DNA of 64,000 bases from Pictodentalium vernedei (taxonomy: Eukaryota; Mollusca; Scaphopoda; Dentaliida; Dentaliidae), in the NCBI GenBank assembly GCA_031216915.1, contig CM062292.1:207349262-207413261 (forward strand), read 5' to 3'. A model generated the notes under the pieces. The model was not told where the DNA came from and made no database searches. It worked only from the letters and a program-made list of their open reading frames with translations. Positions 11,571 to 24,032 of this stretch are shown here, piece after piece (position 1 is the first letter of the stretch; each line of letters opens with the position of its first letter). The position numbers and the translations under genes are program-made.

Positions 11571-14521
11571 GCTGTTATTTGTCTGGGCAGATTTTGTTTC
11601 ACAAGGGTGTTCTTCATACTCTCTGTTGGTGGATTTTGTTTCATGGGGGTGTGAGAGTTGTACGTCTCATCCACACACCTTCAATGTGAATGCTATGAGA
11701 CAACAAAAGAGTATACAAAATGGAAGTCGAAGATATGTTATGTGGAAAGTTTGAAATATGAATGAAAACCACATATGCCAAGGGCCTCTTTTATCATTGG
11801 CAGGGTTGCTTCTGTTAGAAAACTTAATATGGTTGCCATGAGAGCAGTCAGAATGGACAACATCTGAGAAGAACAATAACCTGCCTCATCTAGGAATATG
11901 TTTCCTTATTGCTAGGATGGATTAAACTGCCAATGCTGAACTATAAATCAATGGATTAAATTACTATTCTCACTCTCAATGCTGATTTGATGGGTGGTAT
12001 AAGATTGTGTACAAGTGTTATCAGGTAAATGGAAGCCACTTTGTTGTATTTGTAGAAAGGTTCAGTAATTTTTATTTAATCCTTCAGCCCTACATGATAA
12101 AATTATTACTGATCCTCATCCCAGTTTGATATTTATTTTCTTTGCTCGTCAACTGCCAGTGTTTTCCTTTTATTGAAATATTTATGCTTAACAGTTTGAA
12201 GGGATTATGGGAGCCGCAGGCTGAGCAACAGGAAATGGACACCTGTATGCATTGGGCTTACAGGGTGGAATTATGCTCATGAAAGAATCTGTCAAGGCGG
12301 AAATAGGCCATAATGCATTTTCCAGATGCTGGATTTGAGTCAACATGAATTTATGTTGAGTTGCTAATAATGAGGCCACAAACATTCTCCATATAAAATT
12401 ATGGAAGCCTATATTGTATTCAAAGCATCAGATGAAAGGCTTACTGGAAATGTCAAGACCTCAGTGGAAACTACATCTCGACTGACAGGCATTATGCATT
12501 TTGAACATGGGGAACTGAAATGGCTGCCATGGGTTTAGCAAGAAGGGACCAGATGGAGAGAGAAAAATAACAACATGTCTCATCAGGGAATATATTTCCT
12601 GATTATTGTTATCAATGGTCTAGGACGTCACGAGACATTTAGCTGGTAGGAAAATTATGGAAGCCTATATTGTATTCAAAGCGGAAGATGAAAGGGTTAC
12701 TGAAAATATCAAGACCTCAGTGGAAATTATAACCGGACTGACAGACATTACGAATATTTTCCTTGGAGACCTCAAATGGTTGCCATGGTTTTAGCAAGAC
12801 TGGACCAGCAGGAGAGAAAAAAATAACAATATGCCTCATCAAGGGATATAGTTCTTGATCATTGTTATCAATGGCTTAGGACGTCTCCAGGCTTTCAGCT
12901 CAAAACCGAGACCTGTATTTTCTGCTCTCCCAGGAAGAATTTCAGCATGCTGAAAAGAATCATCCAATGATGCATCTGGCTATAATTACCCGACCGGATG
13001 TTGACATCAAATCTTTAATCATGCTGTTATTTGTCTGGGCAGATTTTGTTTCACACGGGTGTTCTTCATACTCTCTGTTGGTGGATTTTGTTTCATGGGG
13101 GTGTGAGAGTTGTACTTCTCATCCACGCACCTTCAATGTGAATGCTGTGAGGCAACAAAAGAGTATACAAAATGGAAGTCGAAGATATGATATGTGGAAA
13201 GGTTGAAATATGAATGAAAACCAGATATGCCAAGGGCCTCTTTTATCATTGTCAGGGTTGCTTCTGTTAGAAAACAAAATATGGTTGCCATGAGAGCAGT
13301 CAGAATGGACAAGATCTGAGAAGAACAATAACCTGCCTGATCTAGGAATATATTTCCTTATTGCTAGGATGGATTAAACTGCCAATGCTGAACTATAAAT
13401 CAATGGATTAAATTACTATTCTCACTCTCAATGCTGATTTGATGGATGGTATAAGATTATGTACAAGTGTTATCGGGTAAACGGATGCCGCTTTGTTGTA
13501 TTTGTAGAAAGGTTCAGTAATTATTTAATCCTTCAGCCCTACATGATAAAATTATTGCTGATCCTCATCCCAGTTTGGTATTTATTTTCTTTGCTCATCA
13601 ACTGCCAGTGTTTTCCTTTTTATTGAAATATTTTTGCTTAACAGTTTGAAGGAGTTATGGGAGCCGCAGGCTGAGCAACAGGAAATGGGCACCTGTATCA
13701 CTTGGGCTTACAGGGTGGAATTATGCTCATGAAAGAATCTGTCAAGGCTGAAATAGGCCATAATGCATTTTACAGATGCTGGATTTGAGTCAACATGAAT
13801 TTATGTTCATTTGCTAATAATGAGGCCACAAACATTCTCCATATAAAATTATCGAAGACTATATTGTATTTAAAGCATCAGACGAAAGGCTTACTGGAAA
13901 TATCAAGACCTCAGTGGATACTACAACTCGACTGACAGACATTACGCATTTTTAACATGGAGAACTGAAATGGCTGCCATGGGTTTAGCAAGAAGGGACC
14001 AGATGGAGAGAGAAAAATAACAACATGTCTCATCAGGGAATATATTTCCTGATTATTGTTATCAATGGTCTAGGACGTCACGAGACATTTAGCTGGTAGG
14101 AAAATTATGGAAGCCTATATTGTATTCAAAGCGGAAGATGAAAGCCTTACCGAAAATATCAAGACCTCAGTGGAAACTATATCCGCACAGACAGACATTA
14201 CAAATATTTTCCTTGGAGACCTCAAATGGTTGCCATGGTTTTAGCAAGACTGGACGAGAAGGAGAGAGAAAAATAACAATATGCCTCATCAAGGGATATA
14301 GTTCTTGATCATTGTTATCAATGGCTTAGGACGTCTCCAGGCTTTCAGCTCAAAACCGAGACCTGTATTTTCTGCTCTCCCAGGAAGAATTTCAGCATGC
14401 TGAAAAGAATCATCCAATGATGCAGCCGGCTATAATTACCCGACTGGATGTTGACGTCAAATTTGCAAACATGCTGTTATTTGTCTGGGCAGATTTTGTT
14501 TCACAAGGGTGTTCTTCATAC
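11571..14521. repeat. Right copy of the ~2.95-kb intra-array duplication
   Basis: It matches 2838-5785. Its right end coincides exactly with the rearrangement junction at 14521/14522, where the sequence leaves this lineage and enters one matching the 8.3-11.3 kb monomers. That suggests the end of the duplication and the junction arose in one event. Confidence 0.85.
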
Positions 14522-15630
14522 GTATTCAAAGTGGAAGATGAAAGGCTTACCGAAAATATCAAGACCTCAGTGGAAATTATAACCGGACTGACAGACATTT
14601 TATTCCAACTATAAATCAATGGATTAAATTACTATTCTCACTCTCAATGCTGATTTGATGGATGGTATAAGATTATGTACAAGTGTTATCGGGTAAACGG
14701 ATGCCACTTTGTTGTATTTGTAGAAAGGTTCAGTAATTATTTAATCTTTCAGCCCTACATGATAAAATTATTGCCTGATCCTCATCCCAGTTTGGTATTT
14801 ATTTTCTTTGCTCTTCAACTGCCAGTGTTTTCCTTTTTATTGAAATATTTTTGCTTAACAGTTTGAAGGAGTTATGGGAGCCGCAGGCTGAGCAACAGGA
14901 AATGGACACCTGTATCCCTTGGGCATACAGGGTGGAATTATGCTCATGAAAGAATCTGTCAAGGCTGAAATAGGCCATAATGCATTTTATAGATGCTGGA
15001 TTTGAGTCAACATGAATTTATGTTGAGTTGCTAATAAAGAGGCCACAAACATTCTCCATATAAAATTATCTAAGCCTATATTGTATTTGAAGCATCAGAT
15101 GAAAGGCTTAATGGAAATATCAAGACCTCAGTGGATACTACAACTCGACTGACAGACATTACACATTTTTAACATGGAGAACTGAAATGGCTGCCATGGG
15201 TTTAGCAAGAAGGGACCAGATGTAGAGAGAAAAATAACAACATGTCTCATCATGGAATATATTTCCTGATTATTGTTATCAATGGTCTAGGACGTCACAA
15301 GACATTTAGCTGGTAGGAAAATTATGGAAGCCTATATTGTATTCAAAGTGGAAGATGAAAGGCTTACCGAAAATATCAAGACCTCAATGGAAACTATAAC
15401 CGGACTGACAGACATTACAAATATTTTCCTTGGAGACCTCAAATGGTTGCCATGGTTTTAGCAAGACTGGACCCGAAGGAGAGAGAAAAATAATATGCCT
15501 CATCAAGGGATATAGTTCTTGATCATTGTTATCAATGGCTTAGGACGTCTCCAGGCTTTCAGCTCAAAACCGAGACCTGTATTTTCTACTCTCCCAGGAA
15601 GAATTTCAGCATGCAGAAAAGAATCATCCA
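14417..15630. repeat. Rearranged monomer m9 with two junctions in 86 bp
   Basis: After CTTCATAC (ending 14521) the normal monomer sequence stops. Positions 14522-14599 instead match 78 bases of a subrepeat identical to 8329-8406. A 7-base stretch TTATTCC follows, and the sequence resumes at the AACTATAAATC site (14607, matching 9042). Relative to the 8.3-kb lineage, 635 bp are missing and 7 bp were added. Monomer length falls to 1214 bp. The 79-codon frame found in other monomers is cut. Confidence 0.88.
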
Positions 15631-16833
15631 ATGATGCAGCCGGCTATAATTACCCGACCGGATGTTGACGTCAAATTTGCAAACATGCTGTTATTTGTCT
15701 GGGCAGATTTTGTTTCACAAGGGTGTTCTTCATACTCTCTGTTGGTGGATTTTATTTCATGGGGGTGTGAGAGTTGTACGTCTCATCCACACAGCTTCAA
15801 TGTGAATGCTGTGAGACAACAAAAGAGTATACAAAATGGAAGTCGAAGATATGATATGTGGAAAGTTTGAAATATGAATGAAAACCACATATGCCAAGGT
15901 CCTTTTTTTTCATTGTCAGGGTTGCTTCTGTTAGGAAACAAAATATGGTTGCCATGAGAGCAGTCAGAATGGACAAGATCTGAGAAGAACAATAACCTGC
16001 CTGATCTAGGAATATATTTCCTTATTGCTAGGATGGATTAAACTGCCAATGCTGAACTATAAATCAATGGATTAAATTAGTATTCTCACTCTCAATGCTG
16101 ATTTGATGGATGGTATAAGATTATGTACAAGTGTTATCGGCTAAACGGATGCCGCTTTGTTGTATTTGTAGAAAGGTTCAGTAATTATTTAATCCTTCAG
16201 CCCTACATGATAAAATTATTGCTGATCCTCATCCCAGTTTGGTATTTATTTTCTTTGCTCATCAACTGCCAGTGTTTTCCTTTTTATTGAAATATTTTTG
16301 CTTAACAGTTTGAAGGAGTTATGGGAGCCGCAGGCTGAGCAACAGGAAATGGGCACCTGTATCACTTGGGCTTACAGGGTGGAATTATGCTTATGAAAGA
16401 ATCTGTCAAGGCTGAAATAGGCCATAATGCATTTTACAGATGCTGGATTTGAGTCAACATGAATTTATGTTCATTTGCTAATAATGAGGCCACAAACATT
16501 CTCCATATAAAATTATCGAAGACTATATTGTATTTAAAGCATCAGATGAAAGGCTTACTGGAAATATCAAGACCTCAGTGGATACTACAACTCGACTGAC
16601 AGACATTACGCATTTTTAACATGGAGAACTGAAATGGCTGCCATGGGTTTAGCAAGAAGGGACCAGATGGAGAGAGAAAAATAACAACATGTCTCATCAG
16701 GGAATATATTTCCTGATTATTGTTATCAATGGTCTAGGACGTCACGAGACATTTAGCTGGTAGGAAAATTATGGAAGCCTATATTGCATTCAAAGCGGAA
16801 GATGAAAGGCTTACCGAAAATATCAAGACCTCA
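14607..16833. repeat. Copy of the 9.04-11.27 kb segment (shift 5565 bp)
   Basis: It is nearly identical to 9042-11268, including rare marks such as the TTATCGGCTAAACGG variant (10571/16136), the run of T in CCTTTTTTTTCATTG and the TATTGCATTC variant. It continues at 16834 into a second copy that matches 8.38-10.44 kb (shift 8457). Together they show a 2892-bp two-monomer unit repeated in tandem between ~14.6 and 18.9 kb. Confidence 0.85.
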
Positions 16834-18905
16834 GTGGAAATTATAACCGGACTGACAGACATTACGAATATTTTCCTTGGAGACCTCAAATGGTTGCCAT
16901 GGTTTTAGCAAGACTGGACCAGCAGGAGAGAGAAAAATAACAATATGCCTCATCAAGGGATATAGTTCTTGATCATTGTTATCAATGGCTTAGGACGTCT
17001 CCTGGCTTTCAAACCGAGACCTGTATTTTCTGCTCTCCCAGGAAGAATTTCAGCATGCTGAAGAGATTCATCCAATGATGCATCTGACTATAATTACCCA
17101 ACCAGATGTTGACGTCAAATCTGCAAACATGCTGTTATTTGTCTGGGCAGATTTTGTTTCACACGGGTGTTCTTCATACTCTCTGTTGGTGGATTTTGTT
17201 TCATGGGGGTGTGAGATTTGTGCGTCTCATCCACACACCTTCAATGTGAATGCTGTGAGACAACAAAAGAGTATACAAAATGGAAGTCGAAGATATGATA
17301 TGTGGAAAGTTTGAAATATGAATGAAAACCACATATGCCAAGGGACTCTTTTACCATTGTCAGGGTTGCTTCTGTTAGAAAACAAAATATGGTTGCCATG
17401 AGAGCAGTCAGAATGGACAAGATCTGAGAAGAACAATAACCTGCCTGATCTAGGAATATATTTCCTTATTGCTAGGATGGATTAAACTGCCAATGCTGAA
17501 CTATAAATCAATGGATTAAATTACTATTCTCACTCTCAATGCTGATTTGATGGATGGTATAAGATTATGTACAAGTGTTATCGGGTAAACTGATGCCACT
17601 TTGTTGTATTTGTAGAAAGGTTCAGTAATTATTTAATCTTTCAGCCCTACATGATAAAATTATTGCCTGATCCTCATCCCAGTTTGGTATTTATTTTCTT
17701 TGCTCTTCAACTGCCAGTGTTTTCCTTTTTATTGAAATATTTTTGCTTAACAGTTTGAAGGAGTTATGGGAGCCGCAGGCTGAGCAACAGGAAATGGACA
17801 CCTGTATCCCTTGGGCATACAGGGTGGAATTATGCTCATGAAAGAATCTGTCAAGGCTGAAATAGGCCATAATGCATTTTATAGATGCTGGATTTGAGTC
17901 AACATGAATTTATGTTGAGTTGCTAATAAAGAGGCCACAAACATTCTCCATATAAAATTATCTAAGCCTATATTGTATTTGAAGCATCAGATGAAAGGCT
18001 TAATGGAAATATCAAGACCTCAGTGGATACTACAACTCGACTGACAGACATTACACATTTTTGACATGGAGAACTGAAATGGCTGCCATGGGTTTAGCAA
18101 GAAGGGACCAGATGTAGAGAGAAAAATAACAACATGTCTCATCATGGAATATATTTCCTGATTATTGTTATCAATGGTCTAGGACGTCACAAGACATTTA
18201 GCTGGTAGGAAAATTATGGAAGCCTATATTGTATTCAAAGTGGAAGATGAAAGGCTTACCGAAAATATCAAGACCTCAATGGAAACTATAACCGGACTGA
18301 CAGACATTACAAATATTTTCCTTGGAGACCTCAAATGGTTGCCATGGTTTTAGCAAGACTGGACCCGAAGGAGAGAGAAAAATAATATGCCTCATCAAGG
18401 GATATAGTTCTTGATCATTGTTATCAATGGCTTAGGACGTCTCCAGGCTTTCAGCTCAAAACCGAGACCTGTATTTTCTACTCTCCCAGGAAGAATTTCA
18501 GCATGCAGAAAAGAATCATCCAATGATGCAGCCGGCTATAATTACCCGACCGGATGTTGACGTCAAATTTGCAAACATGCTGTTATTTGTCTGGGCAGAT
18601 TTTGTTTCACAAGGGTGTTCTTCATACTCTCTGTTGGTGGATTTTATTTCATGGGGGTGTGAGAGTTGTACGTCTCATCCACACAGCTTCAATGTGAATG
18701 CTGTGAGACAACAAAAGAGTATACAAAATGGAAGTCGAAGATATGATATGTGGAAAGTTTGAAATATGAATGAAAACCACATATGCCAAGGGCCTTTTTT
18801 TTCATTGTCAGGGTTGCTTCTGTTAGGAAACAAAATATGGTTGCCATGAGAGCAGTCAGAATGGACAAGATCTGAGAAGAACAATAACCTGCCTGATCTA
18901 GGAAT
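16834..18905. repeat. Second tandem copy of the 2892-bp dimer
   Basis: It matches 8377-10448 with few differences and also 14607-16010 at a 2892-bp shift. Similarity to the template falls off at ~18.91 kb, where this copy reads TCCCTTATTGCTACG instead of TCCTTATTGCTAGG. Confidence 0.8.
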
Positions 18906-21449
18906 ATATTTCCCTTATTGCTACGATGGATTAAACTGCCAATGCTGAACTATAAATCAATGGATTAAATTACTATTCTTACTCCCAATGCTGATTTGAT
19001 GGATGATATAAGATTATGTACAAGTGTTATCAGGTAAATGGATGCCGCTTTGTTGTATTTGTAGAAAGGTTAAGTAATTATTTAATCCTTTAGTCCTACA
19101 GGATAAAATTATTGCTGATCCTCATCGCAGTTTGGTATTTATTTTCTTTGCTCATCAACTGCCAGTGTTTTCCTTTTATTGAAATATTTATGCTTAACAG
19201 TTTGAAGGGGTTATGGGAGCCCCAGGCTGAGCAACAGGAAATGGACACCTGTATGCATTGGGCTTCAAGGGTGGAATTATGCTCATGAAAGAATCTGTCA
19301 AGGCTGAAATAGGCCATAATGCATTTTACAGATGCTGGATTTGAGTCAACATGAATTTATGTTGAATTGCTAATAATGAGGCCACAAACATTCTCCATAT
19401 AAAATTATGGAAGCCTATATTGTATTCAAAGCATCAGATGAAAGGCTTACTGGAAATGTCAAGACCTCAGTGGAAACTACATCTCGACTGACAGGCATTA
19501 TGCATTTTGAACATGGGGAACTGAAATGGCTGCCATGGGTTTAGCAGGAAGGGACCAGATGGAGAGAGAAAAATAACGACATGTCTCATCAGGGAATATA
19601 TTTCCTGATTATTGTTATCAATGGTCTAGGACGTCGCGAGACATTTAGCTGGTAGGAAAATTATGGAAGCCTATATTGTATTCAAAGCGGAAGATGAAAG
19701 GCTTACTGAAAATATCAAGACCTCAGTGGAAATTATAACCGGACTGACAGACATTACGAATATTTTCCTTGGAGACCTCAAATGGTTGCCATGGTTTTAG
19801 CAAGACTGGACAGCAGGAGAGAGAAAAATAACAATATGCCTCATCAAGGGATATAGTTCTTGATCATTGTTATCAATGGCTTAGGACGTCTCCAGGCTTT
19901 CAGCTCAAAACCGATACCTGTATTTTCTGCTCTCCCAGGAAGAATTTCAGCATGCTGAAGAGATTCATCCAATGATGCATCTGGCTATAATTACCCGGCC
20001 GGATGTTGACGTCAAATCTGCAAACATGCTGTTATTTGTCTGGGCAGATTTTGTTTCACAGGGGTGTTCTTCATACTCTCTGTTGGTGGATTTTGTTTCA
20101 TGGGGTTGTGAGAGTTGTACGTCTCATCCACACACCTTCAATGTGAATGCTGTGAGACAACAAAAGAGTATACAAAATGGAAGTCAAAGATATGATATGT
20201 GGAAAGTTTGAAATATGAATGAAAACCACATATGCAAAGGGCCTCTTTTTTCATTGTCAGGGTTGCTTCTGTTAGGAAACAAAATATGGTTGCCATGAGA
20301 GCAGTCAGAATGGACAAGATCTGAGAAGAACAATAACCTGCCTGATCTAGGAATGTATTTCCTTATTGCTAGGATGGATTAAACTGCCAATGCTGAACTA
20401 TAAATCAATGGATTAAATTACTATTCTCTCTCCCAATGCTGATTTGATGGATGGTATAAGATTATGTACAAGTGTTGTCGGGTAAATGGATGCCGCTTTG
20501 TTATATTTGTAGAAAGGTTCAGTAATTATTTAATCCTTTAGTCCTACAGGATAAAATTATTACTGATCCTCATCGCAGTTTGGTATTTATTTTCTTTGCT
20601 CATCAACTGCCAGTGTTTTCCTTTTATTGAAATATTTATGCTTAACAGTTTGAAGGGGTTATGGGAGCCCCAGGCTGAGCAACAGGAAATGGACACCTGT
20701 ATGCATTGGGCTTCAAGGGTGGAATTATGCTCATGAAAGAATCTGTCAAGGCTGAAATAGGCCATAATGCATTTTACAGATGCTGGATTTGAGTCAACAT
20801 GAATTTATGTTGAGTTGCTAATAATGAGGCCACAAACATTCTCCATATAAAATTATGGAAGCCTATATTGTATTCAAAGCATCAGATGAAAGGCTTACTG
20901 GAAATGTCAAGACCTCAGTGGAAACTACATCTCGACTGACAGGCATTATGCATTTTGAACATGGGGAACTGAAATGGCTGCCATGGGTTTAGCAAGAAGG
21001 GACCAGATGGAGAGAAAAAAATAACAACATGTCTCATCAGGGAATATATTTCCTGATTATTGTTATCAATGGTCTAGGACGTCGCGAGACATTTAGCTGG
21101 TAGGAAAATTATGGAAGCCTATATTGTATTCAAAGCGTAAGATGAAAGGCTTACCGAAAATATCAAGACCTCAGTGGAATTATAACTGGACTGACAGACA
21201 TTACGAATATTTTCCTTGGAGACCTCAAATGGTTGCTATGGTTTTAGCAAGACTGGACCAGCAGGAGAGAGAAAAATAACAATATGCCTCATCAAGGGAT
21301 ATAGTTCTTGATCATTGTTATCAATGGCTTAGGACGTCTCCAGGCTTTCAGCTCAAAACCGAGACCTGTATTTTCTGCTCTCCCAGGAAGAATTTCAGCA
21401 TGCTGAAGAGATTCATCCAATGATGCATCTGGCTATAATTACCCAACCA

Positions 21450-21507
21450 GATGTTGATGTCAAATCTGCAAACATGCTGATGTTGACGTCAAATCTGCAA
21501 ACATGCT
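21450..21507. repeat. 29-bp tandem duplication in monomer m14
   Basis: Two adjacent copies of a 29-bp segment starting GATGTTGA and ending AACATGCT lie at 21450-21478 and 21479-21507, differing at one base (GATGTC versus GACGTC). It explains the 1476-bp monomer and shifts the recurrent 79-codon frame. No other monomer has it. Confidence 0.9.
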
Positions 21508-23787
21508 GTTATATGTCTGGGCAGATTTTGTTTCACAGGGGTGTTCTTCATACTCTCTGTTGGTGGATTTTGTTTAATGGGGGTGTGAGAGTTGTACGTC
21601 TCATCCACACACCTTCAATGTGAATGCTGTGAGACAACAAAAGAGTATACAAAATGGAAGTCGAAGATATGACATGTGGAAAGTTTGAAATATGAATGAA
21701 AACCACATATGCCAAGGGCCTCTTTTATCATTGTCAGGGTTGCTTCTGTTTGAAAACAAAATATGGTTGCCATGAGAGCAGTCCGAATGGACAAGATCTG
21801 AGAAGAACAATAACCTGCCTGATCTAGGAATATATTTCCTTATTGCTAGGATGGATTAAACTGCCAATGCTGAACTATAAATCAATGGATTAAAATACTA
21901 TTCTCACTCTCAATGCTGATTTGATGGATGGTATAAGATTATGTACAAGTGTTATGGGGTAAATGGATGCCGCTTTGTTGTATTTGTAGAAAGGTTCAGT
22001 AATTATTTAATCCTTCAGCCCTACATGATAAAATTATTGCTGATCCTCATCCCAGTTTGATATTTATTTTCTTTGCTCATCAACTGCCAGTGTTTTCCTT
22101 TTTATTGAAATATGTTTGCTTAACAGTTTGAAGGAGTTATGGGAGCCGCAGGCTGAGCAACAGGAAATGGGCACCTGTATCACTTGGGCTTACAGGGTGG
22201 AATTATGCTCATGAAAGAATCTGTCAAGGCTGAAATAGGCCATAATGCATTTTACAGATGCTGGATTTGAGTCAACATGAATTTATGTTCATTTGCTAAT
22301 AATGAGGCCACAAACATTCTCCATATAAAATTATCGAAGACTATATTGTATTTAAAGCATCAGATGAAAGGCTTACTGGAAATATCAAGACCTCAGTGGA
22401 TACTACAACTCGACTGACAGACATTACGCATTTTTAACATGGAGAACTGAAATGGCTGCCATGGGTTTAGCAAGAAGGGACCAGATGGAGAGAGAAAAAT
22501 AACAACATGTCTCATCAGGGAATATATTTCCTGATTATTGTTATCAATGGTCTTGGATGTCACGAGACATTTAGCTGGTAGGAAAAGTATGGAAGCCTAT
22601 ATTGTATTCAAAGCGGAAGATGAAAGGCTTACCGAAAATATCAAGACCTCAGTGGAAACTATAACTGGACTGACAGACATTACAAATATTTTCCTTGGAG
22701 ACCTCAAATGGTTGCCATGGTTTTAGCAAGACTGGACGAGAAGGAGAGAGAAAAATAATATGCCTCATCAAGGGATATAGTTCTTGATCATTGTTATCAA
22801 TGGCTTGGGACGTCTCCAGGCTTTCAACTCAAAACCGAGACCTGTATTTTCTGCTCTCCCAGGAAGAATTTCAGCATGCTGAAAAGAATCATCCACTGAT
22901 GCAGCCGGCTATATATTACCCGACCGGATGTTGACGTCAAATTTGCAAACATGCTGTTATTTGTCTGGGCAGATTTTGTTTCACAAGGGTGTTCTTCATA
23001 CTCTCTGTTGGTGGATTTTGTTTCATGGGGGTGTGAGTGTTGTATGTCTCATCCACACACCTTCAATGTGAATGCTGTTAGACAACAAAAGAGTATACAA
23101 AATGGAAGTCGAAGATATGATATGTGGAAAGTTTGAAATATGAATGAAAATCAGATATGCCAAGGGCCTCTTTTATCATTGTCAGGGTTGCTTCTGTTAG
23201 AAAACTTAATATGGTTGCCATGAGAGCAGTCAGAATGGACAACATCTGAGAAGAACAATAATCTGCCTGATCTAGGAATATATTTCCTTATTGCTAGGAT
23301 GGATTAAACTGCCAATGCTGAACTATAAATCAATGGATTAAATTACTATTCTCACTCCCAATGCTGATTTGATGGATGGTATAAGATTATGTACAAGTGT
23401 TATTGGGTAAATGTATGCGGCTTTGTTGTATTTGTAGAAAGGTTCAGTAATTATTTAATCCTTTAGTCCTACAGGATAAAATTATTACTGATCCTCATCG
23501 CAGTTTGGTATTTATTTTCTTTGCTCATCCACTGCCAGTGTTTTCCTTTTATTGAAATATTTATGCTTAACAGTTTGAAGGGGTTATGGGAGCCGCAGGC
23601 TGAGCAACAGGAAATGGTCACCTGTATGCATTGGGCTTCCAGGTTGGAATTATGCTCATGAATCAATCTGTCAAGGCGGAAATAGGCTATAATGATTTTA
23701 CAGATGCTGGATTTGAGTCAACATGAATTTATGTTGATTTGCTATTAATGAGGCCACAAACATTCTCCATATAAAATTATGGAAGCC

Positions 23788-23793
23788 TATAAT
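23788..23793. repeat. 5' target-site duplication of the hAT element
   Basis: TATAAT directly before the terminal CAGACG pairs with TATATT at 28234-28239 (5 of 6 bases). The empty paralogous site at 32576-32581 reads TATATT once. The offset between equivalent monomers grows from 4342 to 8788 bp across the insertion. The 4446-bp difference equals the 4440-bp element plus 6 bp. Confidence 0.75.
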
Positions 23794-23809
23794 CAGACGT
23801 GGATATAAG
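23794..23809 (+). repeat. 5' terminal inverted repeat of the hAT element
   Basis: CAGACGTGGATATAAG matches the reverse complement of the 3' end (CAGACCTGGACGTAAG) at 13 of 16 positions. The CAG start is typical of hAT termini. Confidence 0.85.
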
Positions 23810-24032
23810 AGGCGAGCAATTACTCGCGCGCGCCTATTTCGCGCCTGATTCTATTTTCTGGCGAGCTCCTTGCCACTCGCCCCGATGATTTTCGTGGAAA
23901 ACGATATGAAGAATATTTAGGCTGTTGTAACCCAACCAGTTGAAACGCTGAACGACAATCGGAAAAAAGTCTGACGTCGTTCTCCAATATAAATATTGAC
24001 AGTCTACTTTGTGAGAGACGCAAACTTCTCAA
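23810..24032 (+). promoter_or_regulatory. Subterminal region and leader of the transposase
   Basis: The region contains GGCGAGCAAT (23811-23820), which is repeated inverted as ATTGCTCGCC at 28128-28137, and further GCGAG/CTCGC words to ~23880. Such subterminal words are known transposase-binding sites in hAT elements; binding here is inference. A TATAAAT sequence at 23988-23994 lies ~40 bases before the first ATG and could be a TATA box. No splice sites are needed before the coding frame. Confidence 0.5.

Larger units (their letters stand above)
2782..23787. repeat. Satellite array block A: monomers m1-m15, ~1.45 kb each
   Basis: Monomer anchors (the ATGATGCA-like site) lie at 2782, 4234, 5681, 7175, 8618, 10066, 11515, 12967, 14417, 15631, 17075, 18523, 19972, 21420 and 22896. 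Most spacings are 1443-1452 bp. Exceptions are 1494 (7175 anchor; mosaic duplication at 6.2-6.4 kb), 1214 (15631 anchor; deletion at 14.5-14.6 kb) and 1476 (22896 anchor; 29-bp tandem duplication at 21.45 kb). A barcode just after the anchor sorts monomers into CATCTGG (H), CAGCCGG (P) and CAGCTGG (L): the order is L HPP HPP HPP HP H HP. Each monomer has ~0.9 kb of single-copy sequence, then two ~256-bp subrepeats. All monomers share one orientation. The last is interrupted at 23788 by the transposon. Confidence 0.95.

Noticed and set aside
23820-24032. 70-codon minus-strand frame next to the transposase start
   Set aside because: It lies in the GC-richer subterminal region of the transposon and has no recognisable features; likely chance.
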